Source of the DNA: CAZCTC01 sp964501335
GTDB taxonomy: Bacteria > Chloroflexota > Anaerolineae > B4-G1 > SLSP01
Reading direction: 5' to 3'
DNA length: 64,000 nt
NCBI GenBank assembly: GCA_964501335.1
Contig: CAZCTC010000024.1
Span: forward strand, 1-64,000
Shown here piece by piece: positions 7,868 through 15,831 of the stretch (within the stretch, counting starts at the first letter, position 1; every line of letters begins with the position of its first letter). Both the position numbers and the translations under genes were made by a program. The notes beneath the pieces were generated by a model. That model made no database searches. It was not told the DNA's origin and worked only from the letters and a program-made list of their open reading frames with translations.

Positions 7868-9355
7868 ATGGGCACTCAAAAACTTCCTCACCTGAAAAAA
7901 CTGTTTTCCGGCTTCTCCATCGAACACCTCTGGAGCATAACAGTGTTGGCAGGCATTTTCATCTTTCTCAATACCCATCCCATCCGCCCTCAGGATTTCT
8001 GGTGGCACGCCACAATCGGAAAAGAAATTCTCGCCACAGGACAGATTCCGCAAACCGACACCTTTTCGTTTACCGCCCAGGGACAGCCTTATCCCTCTTA
8101 TCAAATCTACTGGTTCATGGAAATCTGGCTCTACCAGCTCTACAGTTGGGGCGGGCCGGCGCTGGTAGTCTTCAGCCACGCTCTATTGATCACCTCAGCC
8201 TACGGTATAATCTTGTGGATTTGTCGACAACGTAGTGGTAACTGGCGAATCGCCGCGCTGGGCACCGTCTTTGCAGCAGCATTAGGACTTAATGATTGGA
8301 ATGTCCGCCCTCAAGCGGTCACCTTTTTACTGAGCGCGTTAATCCTATGGGCTATTACAAAAAACCGTCTGGCGCCCCAAAAAAGATATCTGGCTGTTTT
8401 TCCACTCAGCATGTTCCTCTGGGTCAACAGCCATGGTTCATTTCCCATCGGTTTATTGCTGATGGGGCTGTGGTTCGCCGAAGAAGGCTGGAAAATATAC
8501 CAAACCGGCTCACGGGATTGGCACAAACTTCAATTCTCCGGAATGGCCCTTTTGCTGGGCTCAATCGCCTGTCTGCTCAATCCCCGCGGCCCCGGCATAG
8601 TCCAATATCTTATAACCATGACCAGCAACAATTCCGTACAACAACTGGCCACCGAATGGGCGCCCCCCAGCTTTGATACTCAACTAGGGATATTCTTTTT
8701 GGGGGGATTATTATTGGGAATCGCCGTCCTGGCACGATCACCCCGTCGACCGGGGATTTTTGATCTGGGGCTCTTTCTCATTCTGGCCGCCATGGGATTG
8801 AAAACAAGCCGGGGCAGCGTCTGGTTTGGCCTGCTCCTGGCCCCCACCTTAACCAGTATGATCGGTTGGAAACCCGCCCCGCCGGCGCGAACTCAATCTT
8901 TACTCAACCGGCTCCTCGCCGGAGCCATCCTGACAGCCGTGATCTTCACATTGCCCTGGTTCAAAGACCGCCTGCCCATGCCGCCGGCCAAAGCCGGCCT
9001 GATCTCCAGCGAAACACCCCTCACCGCCACCCAATTTCTGCTGCAAGAGCGCCCCCCCACCCCGATCTTCAACGACATGGCCTTTGGCAGTTATCTCATT
9101 TGGGCAGCTCAACCCGATTACCCCATTTTTGTCGACAGCCGCATCGAACTTTATTCACCGCAAATCTGGGATGACTACATCGCAATCAGTGCAGCCGATA
9201 CAGATTGGGAAAACCGGCTCGATCATTACCAGATCCAGACTTTAATGCTCAGCACGGCCGAACAACCGGATCTCATCCAGGCCGTCCAAAATTCATCCCA
9301 CTGGCAAAAGCTCTACGAAGACACCACCGCGGTCATCTTTACCCGATACCCCTGA
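7868..9355 (+). CDS. GT-C-like polytopic membrane protein, paralogue of 9378-10889
   Basis: 495 residues with about ten membrane helices. It aligns along its whole length with the protein at 9378: DFWWHATIGKEI, NVRPQ, WVNSHGSFPIG and the C-terminal FNDMAFGSYLIWA...FVDSRIELY recur there. The acidic-aromatic first loop and C-terminal extracytoplasmic domain resemble GT-C glycosyltransferases, but no defining motif is seen, so transferase activity is inference. The ATG at 7868 is chosen because the promoter at 7785-7812 lies within the longer open frame; AAGGAA precedes it by about 10 nt. Convergent with its paralogue, 22 bp between stops. Confidence 0.7.
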   Translation: MGTQKLPHLKKLFSGFSIEHLWSITVLAGIFIFLNTHPIRPQDFWWHATIGKEILATGQIPQTDTFSFTAQGQPYPSYQIYWFMEIWLYQLYSWGGPALVVFSHALLITSAYGIILWICRQRSGNWRIAALGTVFAAALGLNDWNVRPQAVTFLLSALILWAITKNRLAPQKRYLAVFPLSMFLWVNSHGSFPIGLLLMGLWFAEEGWKIYQTGSRDWHKLQFSGMALLLGSIACLLNPRGPGIVQYLITMTSNNSVQQLATEWAPPSFDTQLGIFFLGGLLLGIAVLARSPRRPGIFDLGLFLILAAMGLKTSRGSVWFGLLLAPTLTSMIGWKPAPPARTQSLLNRLLAGAILTAVIFTLPWFKDRLPMPPAKAGLISSETPLTATQFLLQERPPTPIFNDMAFGSYLIWAAQPDYPIFVDSRIELYSPQIWDDYIAISAADTDWENRLDHYQIQTLMLSTAEQPDLIQAVQNSSHWQKLYEDTTAVIFTRYP

Positions 9356-9377
9356 AGGGATTTCCACATCCTGCGAC

Positions 9378-10889
9378 TTAAGGCACTACCCGATACCAGA
9401 TTTGAGTTTGAAAATCTTCATACTCTTTTTGCCACAGAGGATCACTCTCCAGAGCAGTCACCAGTTCTGCCTGTAGTTGGCGGTCTAACATAAGACGATC
9501 AGCACCGTAATGCGCCAACAGCTCATTATAACGGGAGGCCTGACTGATCCGCATGTAATCTTCCCACTGCTCAAATGGATAGAGTTCTACCCGCGGATCG
9601 ACAAATACCCCCTGTTCAGGCAAAGCCCAAATCAAATAACTGCCGTACCCCATCTCATTAAATAATCGCCCCCCCGGATGCTCCCGCAAATACTCGGTAG
9701 CTTTCACTGGGGTTTCTACCGTCAATAGAGGCCCCGCCGGAACATTCCGCCACACCTGTTTCCAATACCCGGCCGGCAAAGGCAATCGCTCCACATCGCC
9801 CAACAACACACTCCCCAAAGGTACAAAAAGCAGCACGGCCAGCAAAACATTCACCCAAGTAGGCCTCGCTTCCGGTTGCCGGAAATGCGCCGGCAACATT
9901 CCAGCCAGAGCCTGAACCAAAACCGGCATTGTAACCATCCCAAACCAAACCACATACCGCTGACCACTCCAGGCCAACCAGAGAAAACTGATGACCAACA
10001 ACCATTCGCTAAATCGCGGGCGAACGCGAGTATAACCAAAAGTCACCATCAACAACAAAATAGACCCAAAGAAAGCAATATTGGCCAGCCCTACCGGAGC
10101 CGGTGATTGCCATTCCACCACCAGATTCTGGCTGGGTTGATCCGTTAAAAGATCGATTACATACGCCACGATATTCAAAAAACGGGGATTGATCAATATC
10201 GCCCCAACCGTTAAAACTCCCGTTCCAGCCAACAACCCGACATCCCTCCAGCAAAGCGCCCCGACTTGTTTGAAAAAAGTCCGTCCGCCCTCACCTACTA
10301 CAAAAATTCCAATCAATACGCCACCTAAAATAAAAGCACCATGGGCATTCACCCAAAAAACCATGATCAGCGGCAAAACCAGCAACCAACGCTTTCGCAA
10401 TTGGCCGTCCGCATACCGCCCCAAAAGGATCAAATAAATCATAAAAGGCAACCAGGACCAGTTCTGTGGTCGAACGATCAGGTTATTGAAGCTCATCAAC
10501 CCGGCCAACACCATCGCCAACGTCGCCCATCGCCACGAACCGCTTCGCCGGCGGGCCTCATAACCGACCAACCCCCAAGCCGCCAGCGCCATAGTCGTCC
10601 GCACCAACATCACAAGCGCCAACCCACCCCAACGATAAAAACAATAGTAAAGGAACTCTCCCAACCAGGCCCCATAAACAAATGGATAATCGGCAGCCAA
10701 AGTCCACCCAAATAAATTCGTATCGGGAATCCCCCCCCCGTTATAGATTAATTCGCCGATCTTAAGATGCCACCAGAAATCGTTAGGAGGTAAAGGAACT
10801 AAAGCTGTATAAAAACCTAACCCGACGAGGATTACCAGAGGCCAGAGTAAATCAATTCCGATCCCGCGAAATTTTTTCAATGTTGGCAT
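9378..10889 (-). CDS. GT-C-like polytopic membrane protein, paralogue of 7868-9355
   Basis: 503 residues, about ten hydrophobic segments; shared landmarks with the paralogue are DFWWHLKIGELI, VRPQNWSW, WVNAHGAFILGG and FNEMGYGSYLIWA...FVDPRVELY. The pair, facing each other, plus the GT87 gene suggests a locus for decorating cell-surface glycolipids or exported proteins. The ATG at 10889 has only a weak upstream site and lies 15 nt downstream of the pilin terminator, so it may depend on terminator read-through. Confidence 0.7.
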   Translation of the reverse strand: MPTLKKFRGIGIDLLWPLVILVGLGFYTALVPLPPNDFWWHLKIGELIYNGGGIPDTNLFGWTLAADYPFVYGAWLGEFLYYCFYRWGGLALVMLVRTTMALAAWGLVGYEARRRSGSWRWATLAMVLAGLMSFNNLIVRPQNWSWLPFMIYLILLGRYADGQLRKRWLLVLPLIMVFWVNAHGAFILGGVLIGIFVVGEGGRTFFKQVGALCWRDVGLLAGTGVLTVGAILINPRFLNIVAYVIDLLTDQPSQNLVVEWQSPAPVGLANIAFFGSILLLMVTFGYTRVRPRFSEWLLVISFLWLAWSGQRYVVWFGMVTMPVLVQALAGMLPAHFRQPEARPTWVNVLLAVLLFVPLGSVLLGDVERLPLPAGYWKQVWRNVPAGPLLTVETPVKATEYLREHPGGRLFNEMGYGSYLIWALPEQGVFVDPRVELYPFEQWEDYMRISQASRYNELLAHYGADRLMLDRQLQAELVTALESDPLWQKEYEDFQTQIWYRVVP

Positions 10890-10903
10890 ATCTCATACCA
10901 TAG

Positions 10904-10929
10904 AAAAAGCCCCGCTGTTAACGCGGGGC
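10904..10929 (-). terminator. Terminator of Flp pilin copy 1
   Basis: On the minus strand a GCCCCGC/GCGGGGC 7-bp stem (10909-10915 / 10923-10929) is followed by five T (10904-10908). The second pilin has a matching terminator at 11653. Confidence 0.8.
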
Positions 10930-10954
10930 CTTTCCTGTTAAAATGAAGTTCAGA

Positions 10955-11110
10955 CTAGCTGGTGCCCAGACCGCCGGAGATCCGGCTGAAGACACCGCTG
11001 ACCTGGGTTCCCAGAGTCGTCAGGATGACGATCACGACAACCGCAATCAAGACCAAAATCAGAGCATACTCGACCAATCCCTGGCCTTCCTCGCGCGGCA
11101 TGTACAACAT
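10955..11110 (-). CDS. Flp-type (class III / type IVb) pilin, copy 1
   Basis: 51 residues: a short charged leader MLYMPREEG, then QGLVEYALILVLIAVVVIVI and a short tail. Cleavage between Gly9 and Gln10 by a prepilin peptidase puts Glu at +5 of the mature protein, the hallmark of Flp/TadA-system pilins. A strong GGAGGTG site precedes the ATG. Mature protein is about 42 residues, within the normal range of Flp subunits. No Tad assembly genes (tadA, tadB, tadC, rcpA, prepilin peptidase) are in the window, so the secretion machine is encoded elsewhere. Function: the major subunit of a thin adhesive pilus, by family. Confidence 0.92.
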   Translation of the reverse strand: MLYMPREEGQGLVEYALILVLIAVVVIVILTTLGTQVSGVFSRISGGLGTS

Positions 11111-11163
11111 GAGACACCTCCATTTAGTTTTAAGCTAACTTGTTTTTCACCGGATCTGACTTT

Positions 11164-11191
11164 ATTCTATCTTAATTACCAAAAGGCACAA
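11164..11191 (-). promoter_or_regulatory. Promoter of pilin copy 1
   Basis: On the minus strand TTGTGC, 16-bp spacer, TAGAAT. The hexamers and spacing are identical before copy 2 (11912-11939), although the bases around them differ. Confidence 0.65.
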
Positions 11192-11270
11192 TGGGAATTT
11201 GGTCCTACCATATATCTTTTTTTAAACCATTTTTATAACCACTGTATCCCTGTCTTGAAGACAGGGCGCC

Positions 11271-11434
11271 TTAAGGTGCGCCGCGCTTTCTATCCATAGA
11301 ACCATCGATTCTAACGACTCCCCCTGAAGGCTAATCCCCCATCCTTGCAAAAACGCAGGGCATTGCATCTCTTTGGAGAATTACCCTCACCCGCACCGGG
11401 CCCTTTCTCTGTAAGAAACGCCGCACAGGATAGG
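11271..11434. repeat. About 170-bp intergenic repeat, family B, copy 2
   Basis: Second copy of the element at 6231-6400, diverged, without the DnaA-box word. It is followed, as in copy 1, by a hairpin element. Confidence 0.65.
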
Positions 11435-11505
11435 CAGAGAGAGTTTTTTGTTTATGTTTTCGTGCGCATCAGAATGCGCACGAAAACATGAGCTTTTTCC
11501 AGAAT
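11395..11505 (+). repeat. Hairpin-bearing intergenic repeat (forward)
   Basis: Hairpin 11454-11489 with inner stem CGTGCGCAT/ATGCGCACG, loop CAGA and flanking T-runs. The following stretch 11538-11632 is a CTCTGTG/GGTGAAATC-type low-complexity repeat that recurs at 37163, 47243 and 48536. No gene is seen between 11192 and 11652. Confidence 0.75.
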
Positions 11506-11652
11506 CGCTCCAGCAACCCCCTCGAAGATAGGGCAAATAGACACAGAGAAGAATTTAGAGAAAAATATCCTCTCTTCTTTCTTCACTGTGCTCTGTGCTC
11601 TGTGGTGAAATCTCTGCTCTTTTTCATCTTACAGAGTGCCACCTCCCAAACG

Positions 11653-11680
11653 AAAAAGGCTCCGCTGTTAAAGCGGAGCC
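11653..11680 (-). terminator. Terminator of Flp pilin copy 2
   Basis: 8-bp stem GGCTCCGC/GCGGAGCC (11658-11665 / 11673-11680) followed on the minus strand by five T. It has the same layout and loop start as the copy 1 terminator, with different paired bases. Confidence 0.8.
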
Positions 11681-11701
11681 TTTCTCAAAAGACTGTTTAA
11701 A

Positions 11702-11857
11702 CTAGCTGGTGCCCAGACCGCCGGAGATGCGGCTGAAGACACCGCTCACCTGGGTTCCCAGGGTCGTCAGGATGACGATAACGACAACAGCAATCAAGAC
11801 CAAAATCAGAGCGTACTCAACCAACCCCTGGCCTTCCTCGCGCGGCAGATACAACAT
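11702..11857 (-). CDS. Flp-type (class III / type IVb) pilin, copy 2
   Basis: 51 residues, differing from copy 1 only at residue 4 (Leu for Met), which is in the cleaved leader, so the mature pilins are identical. The coding DNA differs at several silent positions, which indicates selection on the protein after duplication. GGAGGTG ribosome site, own promoter and own terminator. Being about 590 bp apart with repeats between, the two genes are separate transcription units. Confidence 0.92.
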   Translation of the reverse strand: MLYLPREEGQGLVEYALILVLIAVVVIVILTTLGTQVSGVFSRISGGLGTS

Positions 11858-11911
11858 GAGACACCTCCCTATAGTTTTTTAACGAATCTTGTTTTCCTCA
11901 GATCTGTCCTT

Positions 11912-11939
11912 ATTCTATCTTAAATCCCCAAAAGCACAA
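11912..11939 (-). promoter_or_regulatory. Promoter of pilin copy 2
   Basis: Minus-strand TTGTGC, 16-bp spacer, TAGAAT, identical hexamers to the copy 1 promoter. Confidence 0.65.
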
Positions 11940-12095
11940 TAGGAATTTAGTACCGCAGCATACCTTTTTTGAATTTCATTCTGAAAGGATCTATATCTCA
12001 ACCTGAAAACAAAAATACTCCCTATAGATGAAAAATAACGGTAGCTCAATCCGGCTCCTTCCTGCCTTTCGATTTCCGCTCATGTAAAAATTAGG

Positions 12096-12101
12096 TATAA
12101 T
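12096..12101 (+). promoter_or_regulatory. -10 box of maf; probable leaderless transcript
   Basis: Perfect TATAAT ends 9 nt before the ATG at 12111, so transcription should begin at or a few bases before the start codon; no ribosome site is present. The -35 region (about 12073) is weak. Confidence 0.55.
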
Positions 12102-12110
12102 CCGCCCACA

Positions 12111-12767
12111 ATGACACGAATACATTTGCTTTTAGCTTCTCAATCCCCTCGCCGGCGTGACATGCTCAGCTGGCTGGGTTTGCCCTTCCGGGCGGTTGCC
12201 ACGGAAATCGATGAATCACCCCTCCCCGGTGAAACCCCGGCCGCAATGGTCTTGAGACTCGCCCAGGCGAAAGCCCGCGCAGTCACCCCAACCCGGCCCG
12301 ACGAATGGATTCTCGCCGCCGACACCACAGTCGAACTCGATAACGTGGCCCTGGGAAAACCGATTGCCCCGAAAGAAGCTTTCACCATGCTGCTTCAGCT
12401 TCGCAACCGTGATCATAATGTCCATACCGCCATCGCCCTGCGCGATCCTCAAACGGCCCGGGAAACCCTTCAACTCACGACCACCCGCGTCTGGATGCGC
12501 CACTACACTGAAGCCGAAATCAACGCTTACATCGCTTCCGGCGACCCGCTGGATAAAGCCGGTTCGTACGCCATCCAATCCACCCAATTCCACCCGGTCG
12601 CCCGCCTGGAAGGTTGTTATTCCAATGTCGTAGGGCTCCCACTCTGCACCCTGATTACCCTGCTCCAAAATTGGGGCTATTCTCCCCAGGTCAATCTGGC
12701 AGCCCTCTGCCGTGACCATTTTGGACAGGACTGTTCATGTCCACCTGCCATAGAATTCCATCCTTAA
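12111..12767 (+). CDS. maf: Maf family nucleoside triphosphate pyrophosphatase
   Basis: 218 residues. Maf proteins hydrolyse dTTP/UTP or modified NTPs to the monophosphate and pyrophosphate and help keep damaged bases out of nucleic acids. Typical motifs are LASQSPRRRDML (phosphate-binding loop, residues about 8-19), ILAADTTVELD with the conserved Asp, GKP, DKAGSYAIQ and EGCYSNVVGLPL. The last 30 residues, with three Cys (CRDHF...CSC), are an extension beyond the usual core. The gene is close to the PBP gene (19 bp gap), suggesting one transcript. Confidence 0.92.
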   Translation: MTRIHLLLASQSPRRRDMLSWLGLPFRAVATEIDESPLPGETPAAMVLRLAQAKARAVTPTRPDEWILAADTTVELDNVALGKPIAPKEAFTMLLQLRNRDHNVHTAIALRDPQTARETLQLTTTRVWMRHYTEAEINAYIASGDPLDKAGSYAIQSTQFHPVARLEGCYSNVVGLPLCTLITLLQNWGYSPQVNLAALCRDHFGQDCSCPPAIEFHP

Positions 12768-12786
12768 GCTCTCAATCGAGGCGCCT

Positions 12787-14925
12787 GTGAAAAATCAAAT
12801 CATTTTTATCTTTTTACTCTTGACCCTCCTGACGGCCTGCGCTACCCCTACCCCCAGCTCTCCGCTGCCCACACCGACCGCTTCGCCCGCCCCTACGGTA
12901 GATATCTCGGCCCCCGAGGCCGTAGGCCGGTCTTACCTCAAAGCCTGGGAACAGGAAGATTATGAAACCATGTATGCCCTCCTGTTGCCTTCACTCCGCG
13001 TCGGCCTCTCTCAGGAAGATTTTTCTCAGGCACATCGCAATGCCCTGGCCACGACAACCACCATCAGCGTCACGCTCACCCCCCAAACGTTAGGGCTGGA
13101 CCAAAATCGCGCCTGGATTGATTTCCAGGAAAGCTGGCATACGGCCATCTTCAGCGAGCTGAAAACCTCAAACCGCCTGAACCTCAGTTACGAAAAAAAT
13201 CAATGGTGGATTGATTGGCGTCGCGAAGCGATCTGGCCCGACCTCTCCGCGAACACAAACTTTGCCGTAGAATATCAAACCCCTCCCCGGGCCAATATCT
13301 ACGATCGCCAGGGAGCCGGCCTCGCCATCCCCGGCACGCTCGTAACCCTGGGGGTCGTACCCTCGAAAATCGAAGATGAAACGGCCATCCTGACAGCCCT
13401 CTCCCAGGTGCTCGAAGTCCCCCCCGAAGGGATTCAGGCACTTTACGCAGATCAACCGGCCAATTGGTTCATCAGTGTAGGAGAAATCAGCGGAGAAGAA
13501 AGCCTGGCCAACAACGACCTCCTCAATCTCCCCGGCATTGAACGCCGGGAAACCTCCGGCCGGGTCTACCCTCTCGACGGCGTGGCCTCCCAACTTGTCG
13601 GCTGGATTTCTCCTATCCCGGCCGATGACCTGGAAAGCTACCGCCGCCGGGGCTACCGCGATGATGCCTGGGTCGGCATTGCCGGCCTTGAAGCCTGGGG
13701 CGAACCCTACCTCGCCGGCAAGAACGGCGGCCGGCTTTCCCTGGTCGATGCCAATAACCAGTACATCAAAGGCCTGGCCGAAAGTCGCCCGGAACGAGGG
13801 CGATCCCTTTACACGACGATCGACCGCGACCTGCAACAAAAAATCGAACAGATTCTCGGCGCCCGCCCCGGCGCCATCGTCGCGCTGGATATCAATACCG
13901 GGGCCATCCTTGCCATGGCCAGCGGCCCCGGCTTTGACAACAACATCTTCATCCGCGCTACCGATGAATGGCAACGTCTGGCCGTCTTAAACGACCCCAA
14001 TCATCCCCTGCTCAATCGTGCTATCCAGGGACTTTACCCCACCGGCTCGGTCTTTAAAATTGTCACTTTCTCGGCCGGGCTGGAAGCCGGCGGCATGACC
14101 CCGGAAACTTATTTCTATTGCCCCGGCTATTGGGATGCACTGGGTTACGAAAACCGTAAATACTGCTGGTCCAGCAGCGGCCATGGATCGCTCTCGCTGG
14201 CCGATGCCCTGACCAGCTCCTGCAATGTCACCTTCTACGAAATCGGCCGAATCCTCGACGGCCAGGAACAAAAAATCCTGCCTTCCTATGGCCGTGCCTT
14301 TGGACTGGGGCAACCCACCGGCCTTGCTGAACTCCCCGAAGATCCCGGTCTGATGCCCGACCCCGATTGGAAATTCACCACCTACAACGAACCCTGGACG
14401 ACCGGCGATACGGTCAACCTCGCTATCGGCCAGGGCTATTTGATGGTCAACCCGCTCCAGGTGGCCCGCATGGTCGCTGCCGTCGGCAACGGCGGCACGC
14501 TCTACCGCCCCTACCTGGTCGATCATATCAGCCCGGTCAATGGCGAACCAGAAGAGAAATTCTCCCCCCAGGCGCTAAGCCGGCTGCCGCTCTCCGCCGA
14601 TAACCTCGCCGCCCTGCAACAGGCCATGTTAAATGTTACCACCAGTCCCCGCGGCACCGCCACCACAGTCTTCCGTGGATTGGACATTCTGGTGGCCGGT
14701 AAAACCGGGACCGCACAACAGGCCGGGGCCGAATCGCTGCCCCATTCCTGGTTCGCCGGTTATTTCCCCGCCGACAAACCCGAAATCGCCCTGGTCGTAA
14801 TGGTGGAAAGCGCCGGCGAAGGCTCCAGTGTGGCCGCCCCTATCTTCCGTCAGGTCGTCGAAGCCTGCTACAACCGCGAAATCACTCCCCTCCCCGATCC
14901 TGCGGAGCTGCCCGATGGCGACTGA
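12787..14925 (+). CDS. Lipoprotein class B penicillin-binding protein with MecA_N-like domain
   Basis: 712 residues. A lipoprotein signal (LLTLLTAC, Cys18) and Pro/Thr linker lead to an NTF2-like MecA_N-type domain (about 45-150), a PBP dimerisation region (about 165-330) and a transpeptidase domain (about 345-700). All active-site motifs are intact: Ser421-Val-Phe-Lys424, Ser478-Cys-Asn480 and Lys639-Thr-Gly. This is the layout of PBP2a/PBP3-like low-affinity enzymes of Gram-positive bacteria, which cross-link peptidoglycan outside the membrane. Anchoring by lipid instead of a transmembrane helix is noteworthy. GTG start with GAGG 5 nt upstream. Resistance to beta-lactams cannot be inferred from sequence alone. 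Confidence 0.9.
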   Translation: MKNQIIFIFLLLTLLTACATPTPSSPLPTPTASPAPTVDISAPEAVGRSYLKAWEQEDYETMYALLLPSLRVGLSQEDFSQAHRNALATTTTISVTLTPQTLGLDQNRAWIDFQESWHTAIFSELKTSNRLNLSYEKNQWWIDWRREAIWPDLSANTNFAVEYQTPPRANIYDRQGAGLAIPGTLVTLGVVPSKIEDETAILTALSQVLEVPPEGIQALYADQPANWFISVGEISGEESLANNDLLNLPGIERRETSGRVYPLDGVASQLVGWISPIPADDLESYRRRGYRDDAWVGIAGLEAWGEPYLAGKNGGRLSLVDANNQYIKGLAESRPERGRSLYTTIDRDLQQKIEQILGARPGAIVALDINTGAILAMASGPGFDNNIFIRATDEWQRLAVLNDPNHPLLNRAIQGLYPTGSVFKIVTFSAGLEAGGMTPETYFYCPGYWDALGYENRKYCWSSSGHGSLSLADALTSSCNVTFYEIGRILDGQEQKILPSYGRAFGLGQPTGLAELPEDPGLMPDPDWKFTTYNEPWTTGDTVNLAIGQGYLMVNPLQVARMVAAVGNGGTLYRPYLVDHISPVNGEPEEKFSPQALSRLPLSADNLAALQQAMLNVTTSPRGTATTVFRGLDILVAGKTGTAQQAGAESLPHSWFAGYFPADKPEIALVVMVESAGEGSSVAAPIFRQVVEACYNREITPLPDPAELPDGD

Positions 14926-14942
14926 TAATCAATGCCCGATAC

Positions 14943-14973
14943 TGCACGGTTTTGCACGATTATGCACGATTTT
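14943..14973 (+). promoter_or_regulatory. Three direct repeats TGCACG(A/G)TT, likely operator
   Basis: TGCACGGTT, TGCACGATT, TGCACGATT at 14943, 14954 and 14964, spaced 10-11 bp (one helical turn), ending 12 bp upstream of the -35 box of the DeoR-type gene. The position suggests autoregulation or activator binding. Confidence 0.55.
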
Positions 14974-14984
14974 CGTTCAAATCA

Positions 14985-15013
14985 TTGACTTGCTCTGCCC
15001 CTCATGCTATAGT
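14985..15013 (+). promoter_or_regulatory. Promoter of the DeoR-type regulator gene
   Basis: TTGACT (14985-14990), exact 17-bp spacer, TATAGT (15008-15013). Expected transcript start near 15020. Confidence 0.8.
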
Positions 15014-15024
15014 TCTAACGTTGG

Positions 15025-15759
15025 ATGGTAACCATGCATAGCAGCGAGCGCCACGCTTTCATCCTCAAAGAATTGGAAAGCGCCGGTACAGTCCGGGTCA
15101 CGGAGCTTGCCGCAAAATTGAAAGTCGATCTGGTCACCATTCGACGAGATCTCGCTCAACTGGAAACCCAGGGCTTGCTGCAACGAATCCATGGCGGCGC
15201 GCGACTCAACATAATCACCGAGCACGCCACCAACCGCAGTGAGAATCGAATTGCCGAAGCAGCCGCCCGCTTTATTCCAGAAAACAGCACGCTGTTTTTA
15301 GGACCGGGCCCATTAACTCTGGAACTGGTTCCATTTTTAACCGGGCGAGCGCACCTCACCATTATTACCAATGCTCTGGATGTGGCCTGGAATGTGGCCC
15401 GCCAGCGTCGCCATTCGCTTCATCTGCTGGGAGGCCAGGCCGCAGATGACTACGGCCTTTACGGTGAAAGCACCGCTCTGGAAAGCATCCGGGCCGATTG
15501 GATCATTCTGGAGGGGGGCGGACTGGATGCGGAACGGGGGTTTACCCATGACCGCCAATCCTATGCCCGACTGGCCCGCCAGCTGTTAACCCTGGGAGGA
15601 CAGGTGATTTCACTGATCCCTCCCCAACGAGTTGGCCATGCCGCCGCGGTCTTTATCGCCCCGGCTGAAGAACTGGATGTTTTGATTACAGGCCGCGAGG
15701 CCTCCAACGCAGCCCTCTGGGATCTGAGTGAGTTGGGAATCCGCATTGTTTTGACTTGA
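15025..15759 (+). CDS. DeoR-family transcriptional regulator
   Basis: 244 residues. Residues about 4-57 (RHAFILKELESAGTVRVTELA...VDLVTIRRDLAQLE) form the DeoR-type winged helix; the rest is the DeoR C-terminal sensor, a sugar-phosphate-isomerase-like domain (LGPGPLTLELVPFL, IITNALDVAWNVA, EGGGLDAERGFTH). Family members usually respond to phosphorylated sugars. The start may be ATG 15025 or 15034; only 5-14 nt separate either from the predicted transcript start. The next gene is an MsmK/UgpC-type ABC ATPase, which suggests control of carbohydrate uptake, but no permease or catabolic gene is adjacent. Confidence 0.88.
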   Translation: MVTMHSSERHAFILKELESAGTVRVTELAAKLKVDLVTIRRDLAQLETQGLLQRIHGGARLNIITEHATNRSENRIAEAAARFIPENSTLFLGPGPLTLELVPFLTGRAHLTIITNALDVAWNVARQRRHSLHLLGGQAADDYGLYGESTALESIRADWIILEGGGLDAERGFTHDRQSYARLARQLLTLGGQVISLIPPQRVGHAAAVFIAPAEELDVLITGREASNAALWDLSELGIRIVLT

Positions 15760-15831
15760 GATTTAACCGGTTGTTTCACCGGAAAGTCTGGATTTAATCT
15801 GCCCTATTTTTCGAAAGGAGTCGCCTGAAGG

